From NCBI GenBank assembly GCA_017795045.1, contig CP051244.1:3653115-3717114 (forward strand): a DNA stretch of 64,000 bases, read 5' to 3'. Origin of the DNA: Allomuricauda sp. GTDB lineage: Bacteria > Bacteroidota > Bacteroidia > Flavobacteriales > Flavobacteriaceae. This document shows positions 1 through 9,929 of this stretch, piece after piece; position 1 is the stretch's first letter, and each line of letters opens with the position of its first letter. A program made the position numbers and the translations under genes. The notes below the pieces were generated by a model. It was not told the DNA's origin, ran no database searches, and worked only from the letters and a program-made list of their open reading frames with translations.

Positions 1-3000
1 GCACAAGACAAGACGATTACAGGTACTGTCACGGATGCCGATGGGCTTCCGCTACCTGGGGTCAACATTGTCGTCGAAGGGACCACCACCGGTACCCAAA
101 CGGATTTTGATGGAAACTATTCAATCAGTGCAAGTCAAGGTCAAACACTACTTTTCACTTATATAGGGCAAAGAGCCACAAGTAGGGTTGTTGGTGCAGG
201 AAGCGTGGTCAACGTTCAGATGGAAGAGGACACCCAAGCCCTTGAAGAGGTAATTGTTACAGCCCTTGGTATCAAGAGGGAGAAACAAGCCTTGGGATAT
301 GCGGTTGCCGAAGTAAGTTCCGAACAACTGGAGGAAAAAGCCGAAGGTGATTTGGGACGTGTACTTATGGGTAAGGCCTCCGGGGTTAACATTACCCAAC
401 AGAGTGGTCTTTCCGGATCTGGTACCAACATCATTATACGGGGTTTCAACTCCTTTAGCCAAAGTAACCAACCCTTGTTCATTGTGGATGGTGTGCCGTT
501 CAACGGTGACACCAACCCATCTGGTAGACAAGGTAGCCGTAACGATTTCATCAACGGTAACAACGGTTCCAGTAGGTTCTTGGATTTGGATCCAAACAGT
601 ATTGAAAGCGTGAACGTATTGAAAGGTCTTGCTGCCTCCACCCTATACGGGTCCCTAGGTAGAAACGGTGTGATCTTGATCACCACCAAAGCTGGATCTG
701 GAGGGGAAGGAGCCAAAAAGACCGAGATTACGGTCACATCCTCCATGTTCTTCAATGAAATAGCCTCTACACCAAAATACCAAAACGAATACGGTAACGG
801 TTTTGACCAAGCTTTTGGTTGGTTCTTCAGTAACTGGGGGCCAAGCTTTAGAAGGGAAGGTCTTTCTGGCTGGGGTAACAGCTCCGCTTTTGATGCCAAT
901 GGAACACTACCTCACCCTTATTCAACTTCCACTGATGCCATTCAGGCAGCCTTTCCGGAGTATCAAGGTGCCAGATATGTGTGGAGACCATATAAAAGTT
1001 TTGAAAACTTCTTTAAGACCGGTACGGTTACCAATACTTCCATCAATGTTGCGGGAGCCTCTTCAGATGGAAAGATTTCCTATAATGTTAACTACGGTTA
1101 TTTGAAAGACCAAGGGTTTACCCCTGGGAACAGCCTTAACAGGAACAACTTTGGTGTAGGTGGTAGAGCCGTATTGAGCAACAAGTTCACGGTTTCAGGT
1201 ACTTTAAACTACGCAAGGACCAAGTTTATCTCCCCACCAGTTGCCTTGAGTTTGGGTAACGGTGCCACGGGTAGCGGTTCCTCAGTATTTGGAGACCTTT
1301 ACTTTACACCTCGTTCGGTTGACGTTCTTGGATTACCTTACCAAGACCCCATTACAGGAGGAAGTGTTTACTATCGTCAAAACAACTCCATCCAGCACCC
1401 ATTGTGGACCGTAAACAACTCTGGTACACAACAACAGACCAACAGGGTGTTCGGTAATATGGCCATACAATATGACCTAAGTGAGAACCTAAACCTTTCT
1501 TACCGCGTTGGTATTGACAACTATAGCGAGAACAACGTTAACTACCAGAACAAAGGTGGCGTAAACAGTAACAGTAATGACATTAGACTTCAGAGTGGTG
1601 TCTACGAAACTTGGAACAACACCAATACCATTTGGGACCACAACTTGGCGTTCAACGGTGATTTTGATTTGACCGAAACCGTTGGAAGTACTTTCAACCT
1701 AGGTTTCAATGGTAGAAGGGAAGTATTTAACCAAACCGGTGTTTCCAGTGATGGTCAGCAAGTGTTTGGTGTACTTCGCCACTTCAACTTCTTGAACAAT
1801 AATGAAATCCAACAAACCTCAGAACGTAATGTAATCGGTCTGTATGGACAGGTGGAATTTGATTATGATAATTTTGTCTTCGTCACTTTGGCAGGAAGAA
1901 ACGACTGGGTATCCAACTTGGATAAAGCCAACCGCTCTTTGTTCTATCCCAGTGCGAGTTTGTCATTCGTTCCAACAACTGCTTTTGACGGATTGAAAGG
2001 CGATGTGTTGAACTATTTGAAAATTAGAGCTGGTTACGGAACCTCCGCCGGTTTCCCTGATCAAAACTCTGATTCTTACCCTGTAGCCAGTAGATTGGTT
2101 TTGGATACACAGGATTTCCAAGATAATACCGGAAGAAACATCGTGACCAATACAACCCCTCTAAACTTGGGTAACCCTGAACTTAAACCTGAGCAGGTTT
2201 CAGAAATTGAACTAGGGGTCGAATCCAGATGGTGGGACGGAAGAGTTACTTTGGATGCTTCCATCTATCAAAGAACCACTACAGACCTTATTGTAACACA
2301 ACCATTGGATCCATCATCCGGATATTATAGAACCACCACCAACGTGGGTGAAATTAAAGGTGAAGGAGTAGAGGTTGACTTGGGTCTGAATCTAATACGT
2401 AGCGATAGCGATGGATTTAACTGGAACTCCAACATAAACTTCAGTGCCACCGAAACTACAGTTGAAGATTTAGGTGCCGATACCGATTTGATCGTATACT
2501 CCGGTTATTCAAACTTGGGTAACGCAGCTATCGAAGGTGAGCCTCTTGGGGTAATCTACAGTAGCCGGGTATTGAGGGATGACGCAGGAAACCTTGTGGT
2601 TAACTCTGCTGGTGACTACGTGTTCGATTCCCAAGATGGTATCATTGGTGATCCCAACCCGGATTTCGTGATGAACTTTAACAACCAGTTCTCATACAAG
2701 AATTTCAACTTTGGGTTCCAGTTCAACTGGACGCAAGGTGGTGACATCTACTCCGGTACAATCGCAACTTTGTTGGGTAGAGGTTTGATCGAAGAAACCG
2801 TTGATAGGGAAAACACATTTATTCTTCCTGGTGTTCAACAGAGCGATGGACGGGTGAACGATGTGCAGATAAACAACTCTGACTACTACTTCACAAACGT
2901 TCTTTTCGGTCCTAGTGAACTGCAAGTTTACGATGCAACCTTGCTAAGACTTCAGGAAGTTTCCTTGGGTTACTCAGTACCTAAGAAGTTCTTGGACAAA

Positions 3001-3189
3001 ACTCCATTTGGAAGTCTTTCTTTCACAGTTTCTGGATTCAACCTATGGTATGATGCCATAAACACTCCAGACGGTGCCAACTTTGATCCTAACACATCTG
3101 GTACTGGTGTTGGTAACGGATTCGGATTTGATTTCTTGAACGGACCTAGCTCCAGGAGATATGGATTTAGTGTTAAAGCAACATTCTAA
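1..3189 (+). CDS. SusC/RagA-family TonB-linked outer membrane protein (5' partial)
   Basis: The open frame runs from base 1, so the start codon and most of the signal peptide lie outside the window; the first visible residues (AQDKTITGTVTD) look like the mature N-terminus. Domains in order: a carboxypeptidase-regulatory-like beta-sandwich (visible residues about 1-75), a TonB-dependent plug with the SusC-type stretch ALEEVIVTALG followed by GTNIIIRGFNSF and PLFIVDGVPF, then a long beta-barrel ending in the aromatic C-terminus FSVKATF. About 1062 residues are visible, normal for SusC proteins. SusC forms the TonB-energised channel that pairs with the SusD lipoprotein encoded 1 bp downstream to import oligosaccharides or other large nutrients across the outer membrane. 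The substrate cannot be read from the sequence, and no glycoside hydrolase lies next to it. Confidence 0.95.
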   Translation, partial: AQDKTITGTVTDADGLPLPGVNIVVEGTTTGTQTDFDGNYSISASQGQTLLFTYIGQRATSRVVGAGSVVNVQMEEDTQALEEVIVTALGIKREKQALGYAVAEVSSEQLEEKAEGDLGRVLMGKASGVNITQQSGLSGSGTNIIIRGFNSFSQSNQPLFIVDGVPFNGDTNPSGRQGSRNDFINGNNGSSRFLDLDPNSIESVNVLKGLAASTLYGSLGRNGVILITTKAGSGGEGAKKTEITVTSSMFFNEIASTPKYQNEYGNGFDQAFGWFFSNWGPSFRREGLSGWGNSSAFDANGTLPHPYSTSTDAIQAAFPEYQGARYVWRPYKSFENFFKTGTVTNTSINVAGASSDGKISYNVNYGYLKDQGFTPGNSLNRNNFGVGGRAVLSNKFTVSGTLNYARTKFISPPVALSLGNGATGSGSSVFGDLYFTPRSVDVLGLPYQDPITGGSVYYRQNNSIQHPLWTVNNSGTQQQTNRVFGNMAIQYDLSENLNLSYRVGIDNYSENNVNYQNKGGVNSNSNDIRLQSGVYETWNNTNTIWDHNLAFNGDFDLTETVGSTFNLGFNGRREVFNQTGVSSDGQQVFGVLRHFNFLNNNEIQQTSERNVIGLYGQVEFDYDNFVFVTLAGRNDWVSNLDKANRSLFYPSASLSFVPTTAFDGLKGDVLNYLKIRAGYGTSAGFPDQNSDSYPVASRLVLDTQDFQDNTGRNIVTNTTPLNLGNPELKPEQVSEIELGVESRWWDGRVTLDASIYQRTTTDLIVTQPLDPSSGYYRTTTNVGEIKGEGVEVDLGLNLIRSDSDGFNWNSNINFSATETTVEDLGADTDLIVYSGYSNLGNAAIEGEPLGVIYSSRVLRDDAGNLVVNSAGDYVFDSQDGIIGDPNPDFVMNFNNQFSYKNFNFGFQFNWTQGGDIYSGTIATLLGRGLIEETVDRENTFILPGVQQSDGRVNDVQINNSDYYFTNVLFGPSELQVYDATLLRLQEVSLGYSVPKKFLDKTPFGSLSFTVSGFNLWYDAINTPDGANFDPNTSGTGVGNGFGFDFLNGPSSRRYGFSVKATF

Positions 3190-3190
3190 G

Positions 3191-4942
3191 ATGAAAAAAA
3201 TAGTTATAAAAATGAAAAACATAAGCACATATATAGCATCGGTCTTGTTTGTTGGGTCATTGATGGTATCCTGTGAATCCACCGAGCTGGATCTTACTCA
3301 GGACCCTAACTTTCTGACTCCTGAACAGGCAAGCCCCGATTTCTTTCTGAATTCCATTCAGGAGGATTTCGCAAGACAGATTGATGGGGAGGCCACTGGT
3401 GATCCCAACGACAACTTTACCACAGGTGGTAACGTAACCGGTGATGGATTCTCCATCTTGGGAAGCGAATTGACCCGTTTGATGCCTTTCGGTTCACGGG
3501 ATTATAGAGGTGGTTATCAAGATATTGATACAGACGATGAGTGGGACAATGCCTATCGAGGAATATTGTTCGACATTCGCTCCATGACCCCCCTTGCCGA
3601 AGAAGCTGGTTTATCCAGACATTTGGGAATGGCCCAATTCTTTGAAGCTTATACTTTGGTAACCTTGGTGGATTTCTTCGGGGATGTACCTTACTCCGAG
3701 GCTTTGCAAGCTCCAGAAATCGTGAATCCTAATTTGGATAGCGGTGAATCTGTTTACGCAGCGGCATTGTCCCTATTAGATCAAGCCATTGTAAATTTCA
3801 CCAATGAAACGGCTTCTCCCCCAACAACCGATTACTTTTATGGAGGTGACTTCGAAATGTGGGTAAAGGCAGCCAATACTTTGAAATTGAAGATTTATGT
3901 TCAGACCCGTTTAGTGGATGCTTCTGCAGCAGCTAGCTTCAATGCTATCATTGCTTCAGGAAACTACATTACGGACACTTCTGAGGATTTCGATTGGAAT
4001 TGGCCTGGAACTAGTGCTTCCCAACCAGACACAAGACACCCTAACTATGGTATCAACTACGCTTCGGCCGGTGCCGCGCATTACATATCCAACTGGTTGG
4101 CCAATATAATGGACACCTCAGATGATCCAAGGTTACGGTACTACTTCTATCGTCAGACCATCAATGTACCAGGACAGTCAGGGTTCCCTGCAAACGAGGA
4201 ACTTTTGACCTGTTCATTGCAAACCGCACCAGCACACTATGTTACAGGAGGATTTACTTTCTGCGCCTTGCCTAACGGATACTGGGGTAGAGACCATGGT
4301 GATGACGAAGGTGGCCCACCAGACGGTTTGTTGAAAACCACTTTTGGTGTATATCCTGCCGGTGGACGTTTCGATGATGATAGCTTCCAAGCCATTGCAC
4401 AAGCAATCAATCCTGCTTCATTTGGAGCTGGAGGTAAAGGAATCACTCCTATTTTGGATGCCTACATGGTTGATTTCTGGAGAGCCGAAATGGCTTTGGC
4501 AGCCAATAACCCAGGAGTAGCGGCCACTCATTTTGAGAATGCCCTTGTAAAGCAAATCGCTAAGGTTCAATCCTATGTGGCCAACGATGGAAATGCAGAC
4601 CTATCTTTTGAGCCAACAACAGGACAGATCAATGATTTCGTTCTTGCTACCATTACCGCATTCAACGATGCAACCGGAAGTGAGAAATGGGATGTATTTG
4701 GAGAACAGTATATGGTGAGCCACTATGGCAATGGTATTGAGACATACAATTTCTATAGAAGAACAGGGTATCCAAGTACCATGCAGCCTAACAGGGAACC
4801 AGAACCCGGAGCATACATCCGTTCCATGTACTACCCTAACCAAGCTGTTACCAGTAATCCGAACATTACACAGAAGTCCGATCAGACAGTACCTGTGTTC
4901 TGGGATACCAATCCAGCAAGTGGATTCCCTTTCTCTAACTAA
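3191..4942 (+). CDS. SusD/RagB-family nutrient-binding surface lipoprotein
   Basis: This is the SusD-type lid of the uptake pair. I chose ATG 3191, directly after the SusC stop; ATG 3212 is also possible. Both give a signal peptide with lipobox LMVSC, so the mature protein is a lipoprotein, probably surface-exposed. The N-terminal pattern LDLTQDPNFLTPEQ and the helical TPR-like segments around YRGILFDIRSM and FFEAYTLVTLVDFFGDVPYS are typical of the family, as is the length of 583 residues. The C-terminus carries the FYRRTGYPS region common in SusD proteins of the RagB/SusD_2 type. It is cotranscribed with susC. Confidence 0.93.
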   Translation: MKKIVIKMKNISTYIASVLFVGSLMVSCESTELDLTQDPNFLTPEQASPDFFLNSIQEDFARQIDGEATGDPNDNFTTGGNVTGDGFSILGSELTRLMPFGSRDYRGGYQDIDTDDEWDNAYRGILFDIRSMTPLAEEAGLSRHLGMAQFFEAYTLVTLVDFFGDVPYSEALQAPEIVNPNLDSGESVYAAALSLLDQAIVNFTNETASPPTTDYFYGGDFEMWVKAANTLKLKIYVQTRLVDASAAASFNAIIASGNYITDTSEDFDWNWPGTSASQPDTRHPNYGINYASAGAAHYISNWLANIMDTSDDPRLRYYFYRQTINVPGQSGFPANEELLTCSLQTAPAHYVTGGFTFCALPNGYWGRDHGDDEGGPPDGLLKTTFGVYPAGGRFDDDSFQAIAQAINPASFGAGGKGITPILDAYMVDFWRAEMALAANNPGVAATHFENALVKQIAKVQSYVANDGNADLSFEPTTGQINDFVLATITAFNDATGSEKWDVFGEQYMVSHYGNGIETYNFYRRTGYPSTMQPNREPEPGAYIRSMYYPNQAVTSNPNITQKSDQTVPVFWDTNPASGFPFSN

Positions 4943-4970
4943 TAGGCACAGAACGTAAAAAAATTAAATC

Positions 4971-6290
4971 ATGAAAAAATTAAAAAAACATATCACATTG
5001 CTTTTTTTCGTTTGCATTGCCTTTTCGTGTAGCGAAGAAAAACTTATAGACAAGATCTACAACGATACCACATCTGGTATTGTGGTCAGAACGTTGACCG
5101 ATCCAGATACCATTTCATTTGACATTTTTGATACTTCACCCACTTGGGACATGGAAGTTGAAATACAGGATAAGGAAAATGGATCCACACTATCTGAAGT
5201 TAGATTGTATTTTACCTTCATTGACAACAATGATGAACCTTCTGATGATACTTCAACAGAGGCTTTGGTGGCAACCTACCCTGCTTCACACTTTTCAACA
5301 CCAGGTGAGTTTGGATTGCCAACCGGAGTACTTTCCTTGTCGTATGCAGAGGCATTGTCCACTGCAGGGATCACTGTTGCCGATGTGCTACCCGGGGATA
5401 CCTTCTTTTACAGAGTGGAAGCTGAATTGACCGACGGTAGAGTATTCACAAACGATGCCAATGGTACCGTATCCGGTGGTTCATTCTTTACTTCGCCGTT
5501 CCAGTATTCAGAGTCTTTGGATGACGGTATTGAATTTGAAGTAGCCGACGAAAACAGAAACATAGTTGATGTTACCGAAGGCGCCACTAACGATGACTTC
5601 TTGTTCACTATTAGTATAGATATGAGCGACCCAGCCTTTGCTGAAGCTGATTATCTAGAGTCTGTTACCGTATATCGTTCATTTTCGGACAGAAACATTT
5701 TGGAAGGTGAAGAAGATATGTCAGAAGAAGAAACTGTTTTTGATGAATTTGTTTTAACCGATTTCACCGATACAGAAGGTGTTTTGACCATGGAGTATGG
5801 TTTTACACAATCTGAACTGTATGGTCCAGATCTTGCATTCGAAGATTTGTTGCCCAATGACCAGTTCCGTCTGCGTTATGAAATCATGACCACGGATGGA
5901 CGTATCATTACAACTACAGAAGCAGATACTGAATACTATTTCACTTACGATGTATTTGAATGTATCCAATTGAATGCCGATGAGCCTTATCCAGGCGAGT
6001 ACACCATTGCCTTTATAGATGATTGGGGAGATGGATGGAATGGAGCGTCAATTGAAGTGATCATTGATGGTGGTGAGCCTCAAAACTACACCCTTGAAAA
6101 TGGTGAAGAAGGACTAGCCAATTTCACTGTTCCTGAAGGAACTACTACTTTGGAACTATTCTTTAGAGGTGGTGATTATGACATAGAATGTGGTTTCACT
6201 ATCTATGATCCAAATGATAAACCAGCTGCTAGTGTCGCTGTTGAAAGTGCAGTGGCAGACACACCAATTGAACTATTGGTTTGTGAATAA
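4971..6290 (+). CDS. Hypothetical surface lipoprotein of the SusCD locus
   Basis: A 439-residue lipoprotein (lipobox IAFSC, Cys at about residue 20), 28 bp downstream of susD and ahead of a terminator, so it is the third gene of the uptake operon. The middle is rich in Asp and Glu and looks like all-beta Ig-like modules. The C-terminal 90 residues contain DDWGDGWNGASIEV, an acidic motif I know from many secreted Bacteroidetes proteins, where it occurs in jelly-roll-like modules. SusE/SusF-like surface binding is the usual job of genes in this position, so a ligand-binding or accessory role is likely, but that is inferred from context. I do not recognise a named family for the whole protein. 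Confidence 0.75.
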   Translation: MKKLKKHITLLFFVCIAFSCSEEKLIDKIYNDTTSGIVVRTLTDPDTISFDIFDTSPTWDMEVEIQDKENGSTLSEVRLYFTFIDNNDEPSDDTSTEALVATYPASHFSTPGEFGLPTGVLSLSYAEALSTAGITVADVLPGDTFFYRVEAELTDGRVFTNDANGTVSGGSFFTSPFQYSESLDDGIEFEVADENRNIVDVTEGATNDDFLFTISIDMSDPAFAEADYLESVTVYRSFSDRNILEGEEDMSEEETVFDEFVLTDFTDTEGVLTMEYGFTQSELYGPDLAFEDLLPNDQFRLRYEIMTTDGRIITTTEADTEYYFTYDVFECIQLNADEPYPGEYTIAFIDDWGDGWNGASIEVIIDGGEPQNYTLENGEEGLANFTVPEGTTTLELFFRGGDYDIECGFTIYDPNDKPAASVAVESAVADTPIELLVCE

Positions 6291-6316
6291 TTTATAGCAA
6301 ATTCATTATCATATGT

Positions 6317-6349
6317 AAAAGGGCATCTAACGATGCCCTTTTTTATTTT
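6317..6349 (+). terminator. Rho-independent terminator after the SusCD operon
   Basis: A perfect 10-bp stem (AAAAGGGCAT / ATGCCCTTTT) with a 6-nt loop, followed by a T-rich run, 27 bp after the stop of the third operon gene. Confidence 0.9.
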
Positions 6350-6574
6350 AATTGAGATACTACTCTGTTATACCACAATGGTTCTTCGTAGCTGTTATTC
6401 TATTCCACTTGGCAGATTACCCATTTTTAAAAGCGTAAAATGATAGTTGTTCTTTTAGGAGGTACAAAAACAACTTCCATAATTTTCACTCATATCATAT
6501 TAGTGAGCAATCCAAAGGAACAACATTGGCTTTTAAGAGAATTTTATGATATATTACCTTAAAATTTTCTTAAA
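6350..6574. other. AT-rich intergenic region upstream of the VCBS protein
   Basis: No coding frame is supported. It holds a 7-bp inverted repeat AGTTGTT (6445-6451) / AACAACT (6469-6475), whose arms could extend imperfectly by a few bases. The promoter of the VCBS gene must lie here, but I see no clean TAnnTTTG element. Confidence 0.4.
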
Positions 6575-9500
6575 ATGAATAAAGCCTTAATACCTGCCCT
6601 TCTGAGTATTCTAATGATTGCTTGCAACAATCAAAAAAAAGATGATTCCACATCATCGACCAAGGATACCTCAGAAGAAAGTATTGCCATATTTCAAAAA
6701 GTCGACCCCAATACCAGTCACATTTCATTTGCCAACAACATTACCCATGATGTGGGCAGTCTAAGCAATCTTTTTGACTACGATTACTTCTACAATGGTG
6801 CCGGTGTTGGTGTGGAAGATTTAAATAATGATGGTCTTCTGGACATATTCTTTTCCGGAAACCAAGTCAACAATACGCTGTACCTAAATCAAGGCGACCT
6901 AACGTTCAAAGATGTCTCGGAACCCGCAAACATCAATGCAGGGAAAGTATGGTCAAACGGAGTAACCTTCGTTGATATAAATACTGATGGATGGATGGAT
7001 ATTTATGTGTCCCAAGGTGGACCAAACACAAGGGACAAACGCAAAAATCTGCTGTTCATCAACCAACAAAACGGGACCTTCCAAGAAAAAGCGGAAGAAT
7101 ATGGCCTCGCAGATATGGGTATCAGTACCCAATCTGTTTTTTTTGACCTGGATAAAGATGGTGACCTTGATTGCCTTGTCATGAACGAGAACGAGCTTTA
7201 TGGCATGGACCCCATTTCTTTTAACCAATATGTCAATTCAAATGAGGAGACCGCCTATTTTAACTCCTCACATCTGTATAGAAACGATGGCGGAATTTTT
7301 TCCGACATCACCAAAGCCGCAGGACTGGACAAACCCATCTTTGGATTGGGCCTTGCCGTTACCGATATCAATGAAGATGGGTGGATGGACATTTATATGG
7401 CAAGCGACTATTATTTACCTGACGCACTATACATTAACAATCATGACGGCACCTTTTCCGATCAAATAAAGGAAGCAACCGACCAGATTTCCTTTTACGG
7501 TATGGGAATAGATATTGCCGACCTGGACAATGACGACCTGCAAGACATTTTTGTGTTGGATATGGCCGCCAACGACCATGTCCGTTCCAAAACATTGATG
7601 GCATCCATGAACACCAAACGGTTTGATTATTTGGTCAACAAGGCGGGGTACCACTATCAATACATGTACAACTCTTTACAAAAGAACATGGGCCAAAACA
7701 AGTTCAGCAATATTTCGCAACTATCCGGAGTGGCCAACACGGATTGGAGCTGGTCCGTGCTCATGAACGATTTTGACCTTGACGGAAACAAGGAAATCCA
7801 CGTTACCAATGGCTATCGGCGTTATGCATTGGACAATGACCTACAAATGAAAGTCTTTGAAGCTCGACAAAAATACGGGCAAAATGTGCCCTTGGAAGTC
7901 AAACAGCAACTCTATGAGTCCATGCCTTCCGAAAAACTGCCCAATATCATGTACAAAAAAACCTCGGAACTCATTTATGACGATGTGGCCAAAGATTGGG
8001 GCTTGGCCGATTTCTCTTTCAGTAACGGGGCAGCCTCCGGAGACTTGGACAATGATGGTGACCTGGATATCATCATCAACAATATGGATCAAGAAGCCTT
8101 TGTATATCAAAATCTCTCCGTGGAAAAAGAATTGGGCAATTTTTTAAAGGTAATCACCAAAGGGGATACTTCCGAGGAATTTGCCAAGGTAAAAATCAAC
8201 GTGGGCAACCAGTCCCAAATAATAGAAATAAAGAGGGTGCGTGGGTACCGTTCGGCCCAAGAGAACAGTGCACTCTTTGGTCTGGGCCAGAATCAAACGG
8301 TGGACACCGTTACCATATACTGGAAATCGGGCATGATGGAACAAAAACTCAATGTCCCGGCCAATACCACACTAACCTTCACCAAAGCAGATGCCACGCA
8401 ACGCATCCAACCGGCGAAAGGAAAAATAAAACATTTTGCCCCAAGTGAAATCAGAGGATTGGATTTCGTGCACCAAGAAAATGTTTACGACGATTTTGAG
8501 GAAGAAATCCTATTGCCGTACAAACAATCCAATATGGGACCCTTTATCGCAAAGGGTGATATCAACGGTGACGGTTTGGAAGATGTCTTCGTAGGGGGCG
8601 CTTCTGGACAATCTGGGCAGTTGTATGTGCAATCCAACGGTGGATTTTCCAAAATCAGCTCCCCTGCCCTCGCCAACGATGCCCAATTTGAGGATATGGA
8701 GTCCGTTTTCTTTGATTTTGATGGCGATGGGGACTTGGACCTTTATGTGGTGAGCGGAGGCAACGAATTTGCTGAAAACTCCTCGTACCATACAGACCGT
8801 ATCTACCTTAACAATGGTGAGGGTCAATTTTCCCGGTCGCAAAGCGATGTACTGTCCCAGCTTCCCAAAAATGGCAAATCGGTTGCCATCATAGATTTTG
8901 ACAAGGATGGGGACAATGATATTTTGGTAGGGAACCGTGTGGTTCCCAAACAATATCCAAAACCCCAGACCTCCGTGCTTTACGAAAACATTGGCGGTAA
9001 ACTTATAGATGTTACTGAAAAAGTGGCTCCCGAGTTTTTGGATTTTGGCATTGTCAACGATTTACAGACTACGGACATCAACAATGATGGCTGGCCAGAT
9101 TTCATCGCCGTGGGTGAATGGACTGGAATCGGGGTATTCGTGAATCAAAAAGGAACTTTCAAGAACATTGGAAAAGAAGATGCCATCTTGGGCGAAAAAG
9201 GATGGTGGTTCTCAGTGACCGAAACCGATGTAAACCATGATGGACTCAAGGACTATATTTTGGGAAATGTAGGGTTGAACATCAAGTTCAAGGCATCGGA
9301 AGAGAAGCCCTTTAAAGTGTATGCCACGGATTTTGATGAGAACGGTACCAACGATATTGTTCTCAGCAAAAAATACCACGGCACATACGTCCCTGTGCGG
9401 GGAAGGGAATGTTCTTCGCAGCAAATGCCCTTTATCAAGGAAAAGTTTGAAACCTATTCCGAGTTTGCCAACGCCAGCTTAGTCGACATTTACGGTGATA

Positions 9501-9904
9501 AGCTAAAAACTTCCTATGAAAACAGCGTCACCGAACTTAGGTCCATGGTGCTGATCAATAAAGGTGACCTCGTATTTGAAAAACATGCCTTACCTGTGGC
9601 CTCACAGACCTTTCCCATATTGGATGCTGTGGTGGCCGATGTAAACCATGACGGTTTTGAGGACATCATTGCCGCAGGCAACATTTATGAGACCGAGGTT
9701 GAAACCCCTAGACTGGATGCCCTCTCCGGGGTAATCCTCCTTTCAAATGGCAAAGATGGGTACATCAGTGTTCCCTACCAAAACTCCGGACTTTTCATGA
9801 ACGGTAATGTAAAAAGCATTGAATGGATCGGCACAAACCAGGGAACTTTCCTATTGAACACAACAAATAATGGTCCCATGGGCATTCACAAGGTCTCTTC
9901 TTGA
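6575..9904 (+). CDS. VCBS/FG-GAP repeat lipoprotein with ASPIC/UnbV domain
   Basis: An 1109-residue lipoprotein (lipobox LMIAC, Cys at about 17). It carries about fourteen calcium-binding-like loops of the form DxNxDGxxD (examples DLNNDGLLDIFF, DINTDGWMDIYV, DFDGDGDLDLYV), in two blocks, as expected for FG-GAP/VCBS beta-propellers. Between the blocks, near residues 535-610, RVRGYRSAQENSALFGLG and VTIYWKSGMMEQ match the ASPIC/UnbV domain of CRTAC1-like proteins. Such lipoproteins often sit beside SusCD pairs in Bacteroidetes; a glycan-binding or adhesive surface role is usual to suppose but not demonstrated here. It is separated from the SusCD operon by a terminator and 225 bp, so it has its own promoter. 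Confidence 0.9.
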   Translation: MNKALIPALLSILMIACNNQKKDDSTSSTKDTSEESIAIFQKVDPNTSHISFANNITHDVGSLSNLFDYDYFYNGAGVGVEDLNNDGLLDIFFSGNQVNNTLYLNQGDLTFKDVSEPANINAGKVWSNGVTFVDINTDGWMDIYVSQGGPNTRDKRKNLLFINQQNGTFQEKAEEYGLADMGISTQSVFFDLDKDGDLDCLVMNENELYGMDPISFNQYVNSNEETAYFNSSHLYRNDGGIFSDITKAAGLDKPIFGLGLAVTDINEDGWMDIYMASDYYLPDALYINNHDGTFSDQIKEATDQISFYGMGIDIADLDNDDLQDIFVLDMAANDHVRSKTLMASMNTKRFDYLVNKAGYHYQYMYNSLQKNMGQNKFSNISQLSGVANTDWSWSVLMNDFDLDGNKEIHVTNGYRRYALDNDLQMKVFEARQKYGQNVPLEVKQQLYESMPSEKLPNIMYKKTSELIYDDVAKDWGLADFSFSNGAASGDLDNDGDLDIIINNMDQEAFVYQNLSVEKELGNFLKVITKGDTSEEFAKVKINVGNQSQIIEIKRVRGYRSAQENSALFGLGQNQTVDTVTIYWKSGMMEQKLNVPANTTLTFTKADATQRIQPAKGKIKHFAPSEIRGLDFVHQENVYDDFEEEILLPYKQSNMGPFIAKGDINGDGLEDVFVGGASGQSGQLYVQSNGGFSKISSPALANDAQFEDMESVFFDFDGDGDLDLYVVSGGNEFAENSSYHTDRIYLNNGEGQFSRSQSDVLSQLPKNGKSVAIIDFDKDGDNDILVGNRVVPKQYPKPQTSVLYENIGGKLIDVTEKVAPEFLDFGIVNDLQTTDINNDGWPDFIAVGEWTGIGVFVNQKGTFKNIGKEDAILGEKGWWFSVTETDVNHDGLKDYILGNVGLNIKFKASEEKPFKVYATDFDENGTNDIVLSKKYHGTYVPVRGRECSSQQMPFIKEKFETYSEFANASLVDIYGDKLKTSYENSVTELRSMVLINKGDLVFEKHALPVASQTFPILDAVVADVNHDGFEDIIAAGNIYETEVETPRLDALSGVILLSNGKDGYISVPYQNSGLFMNGNVKSIEWIGTNQGTFLLNTTNNGPMGIHKVSS

Positions 9905-9912
9905 TATATTTG
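9905..9912 (+). promoter_or_regulatory. Bacteroidetes -7 element (TATATTTG) for rlmB
   Basis: An exact match to the Bacteroidetes -7 consensus TAnnTTTG, immediately after the VCBS gene stop and 17 bp before the rlmB ATG, giving a leader of about 10 nt. I see no convincing -33 TTG at the usual spacing. Confidence 0.5.
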
Positions 9913-9929
9913 CACTTTGAGACAATAAC

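Noticed and set aside
216..899. Long antisense open frame opposite susC
   Set aside because: Low-complexity shadow of the susC codon pattern with no protein-like features.
6445..6475. 7-bp inverted repeat AGTTGTT / AACAACT upstream of the VCBS gene
   Set aside because: Short with a 17-nt spacer in AT-rich DNA; could easily be chance. Kept only as a note on the intergenic region.
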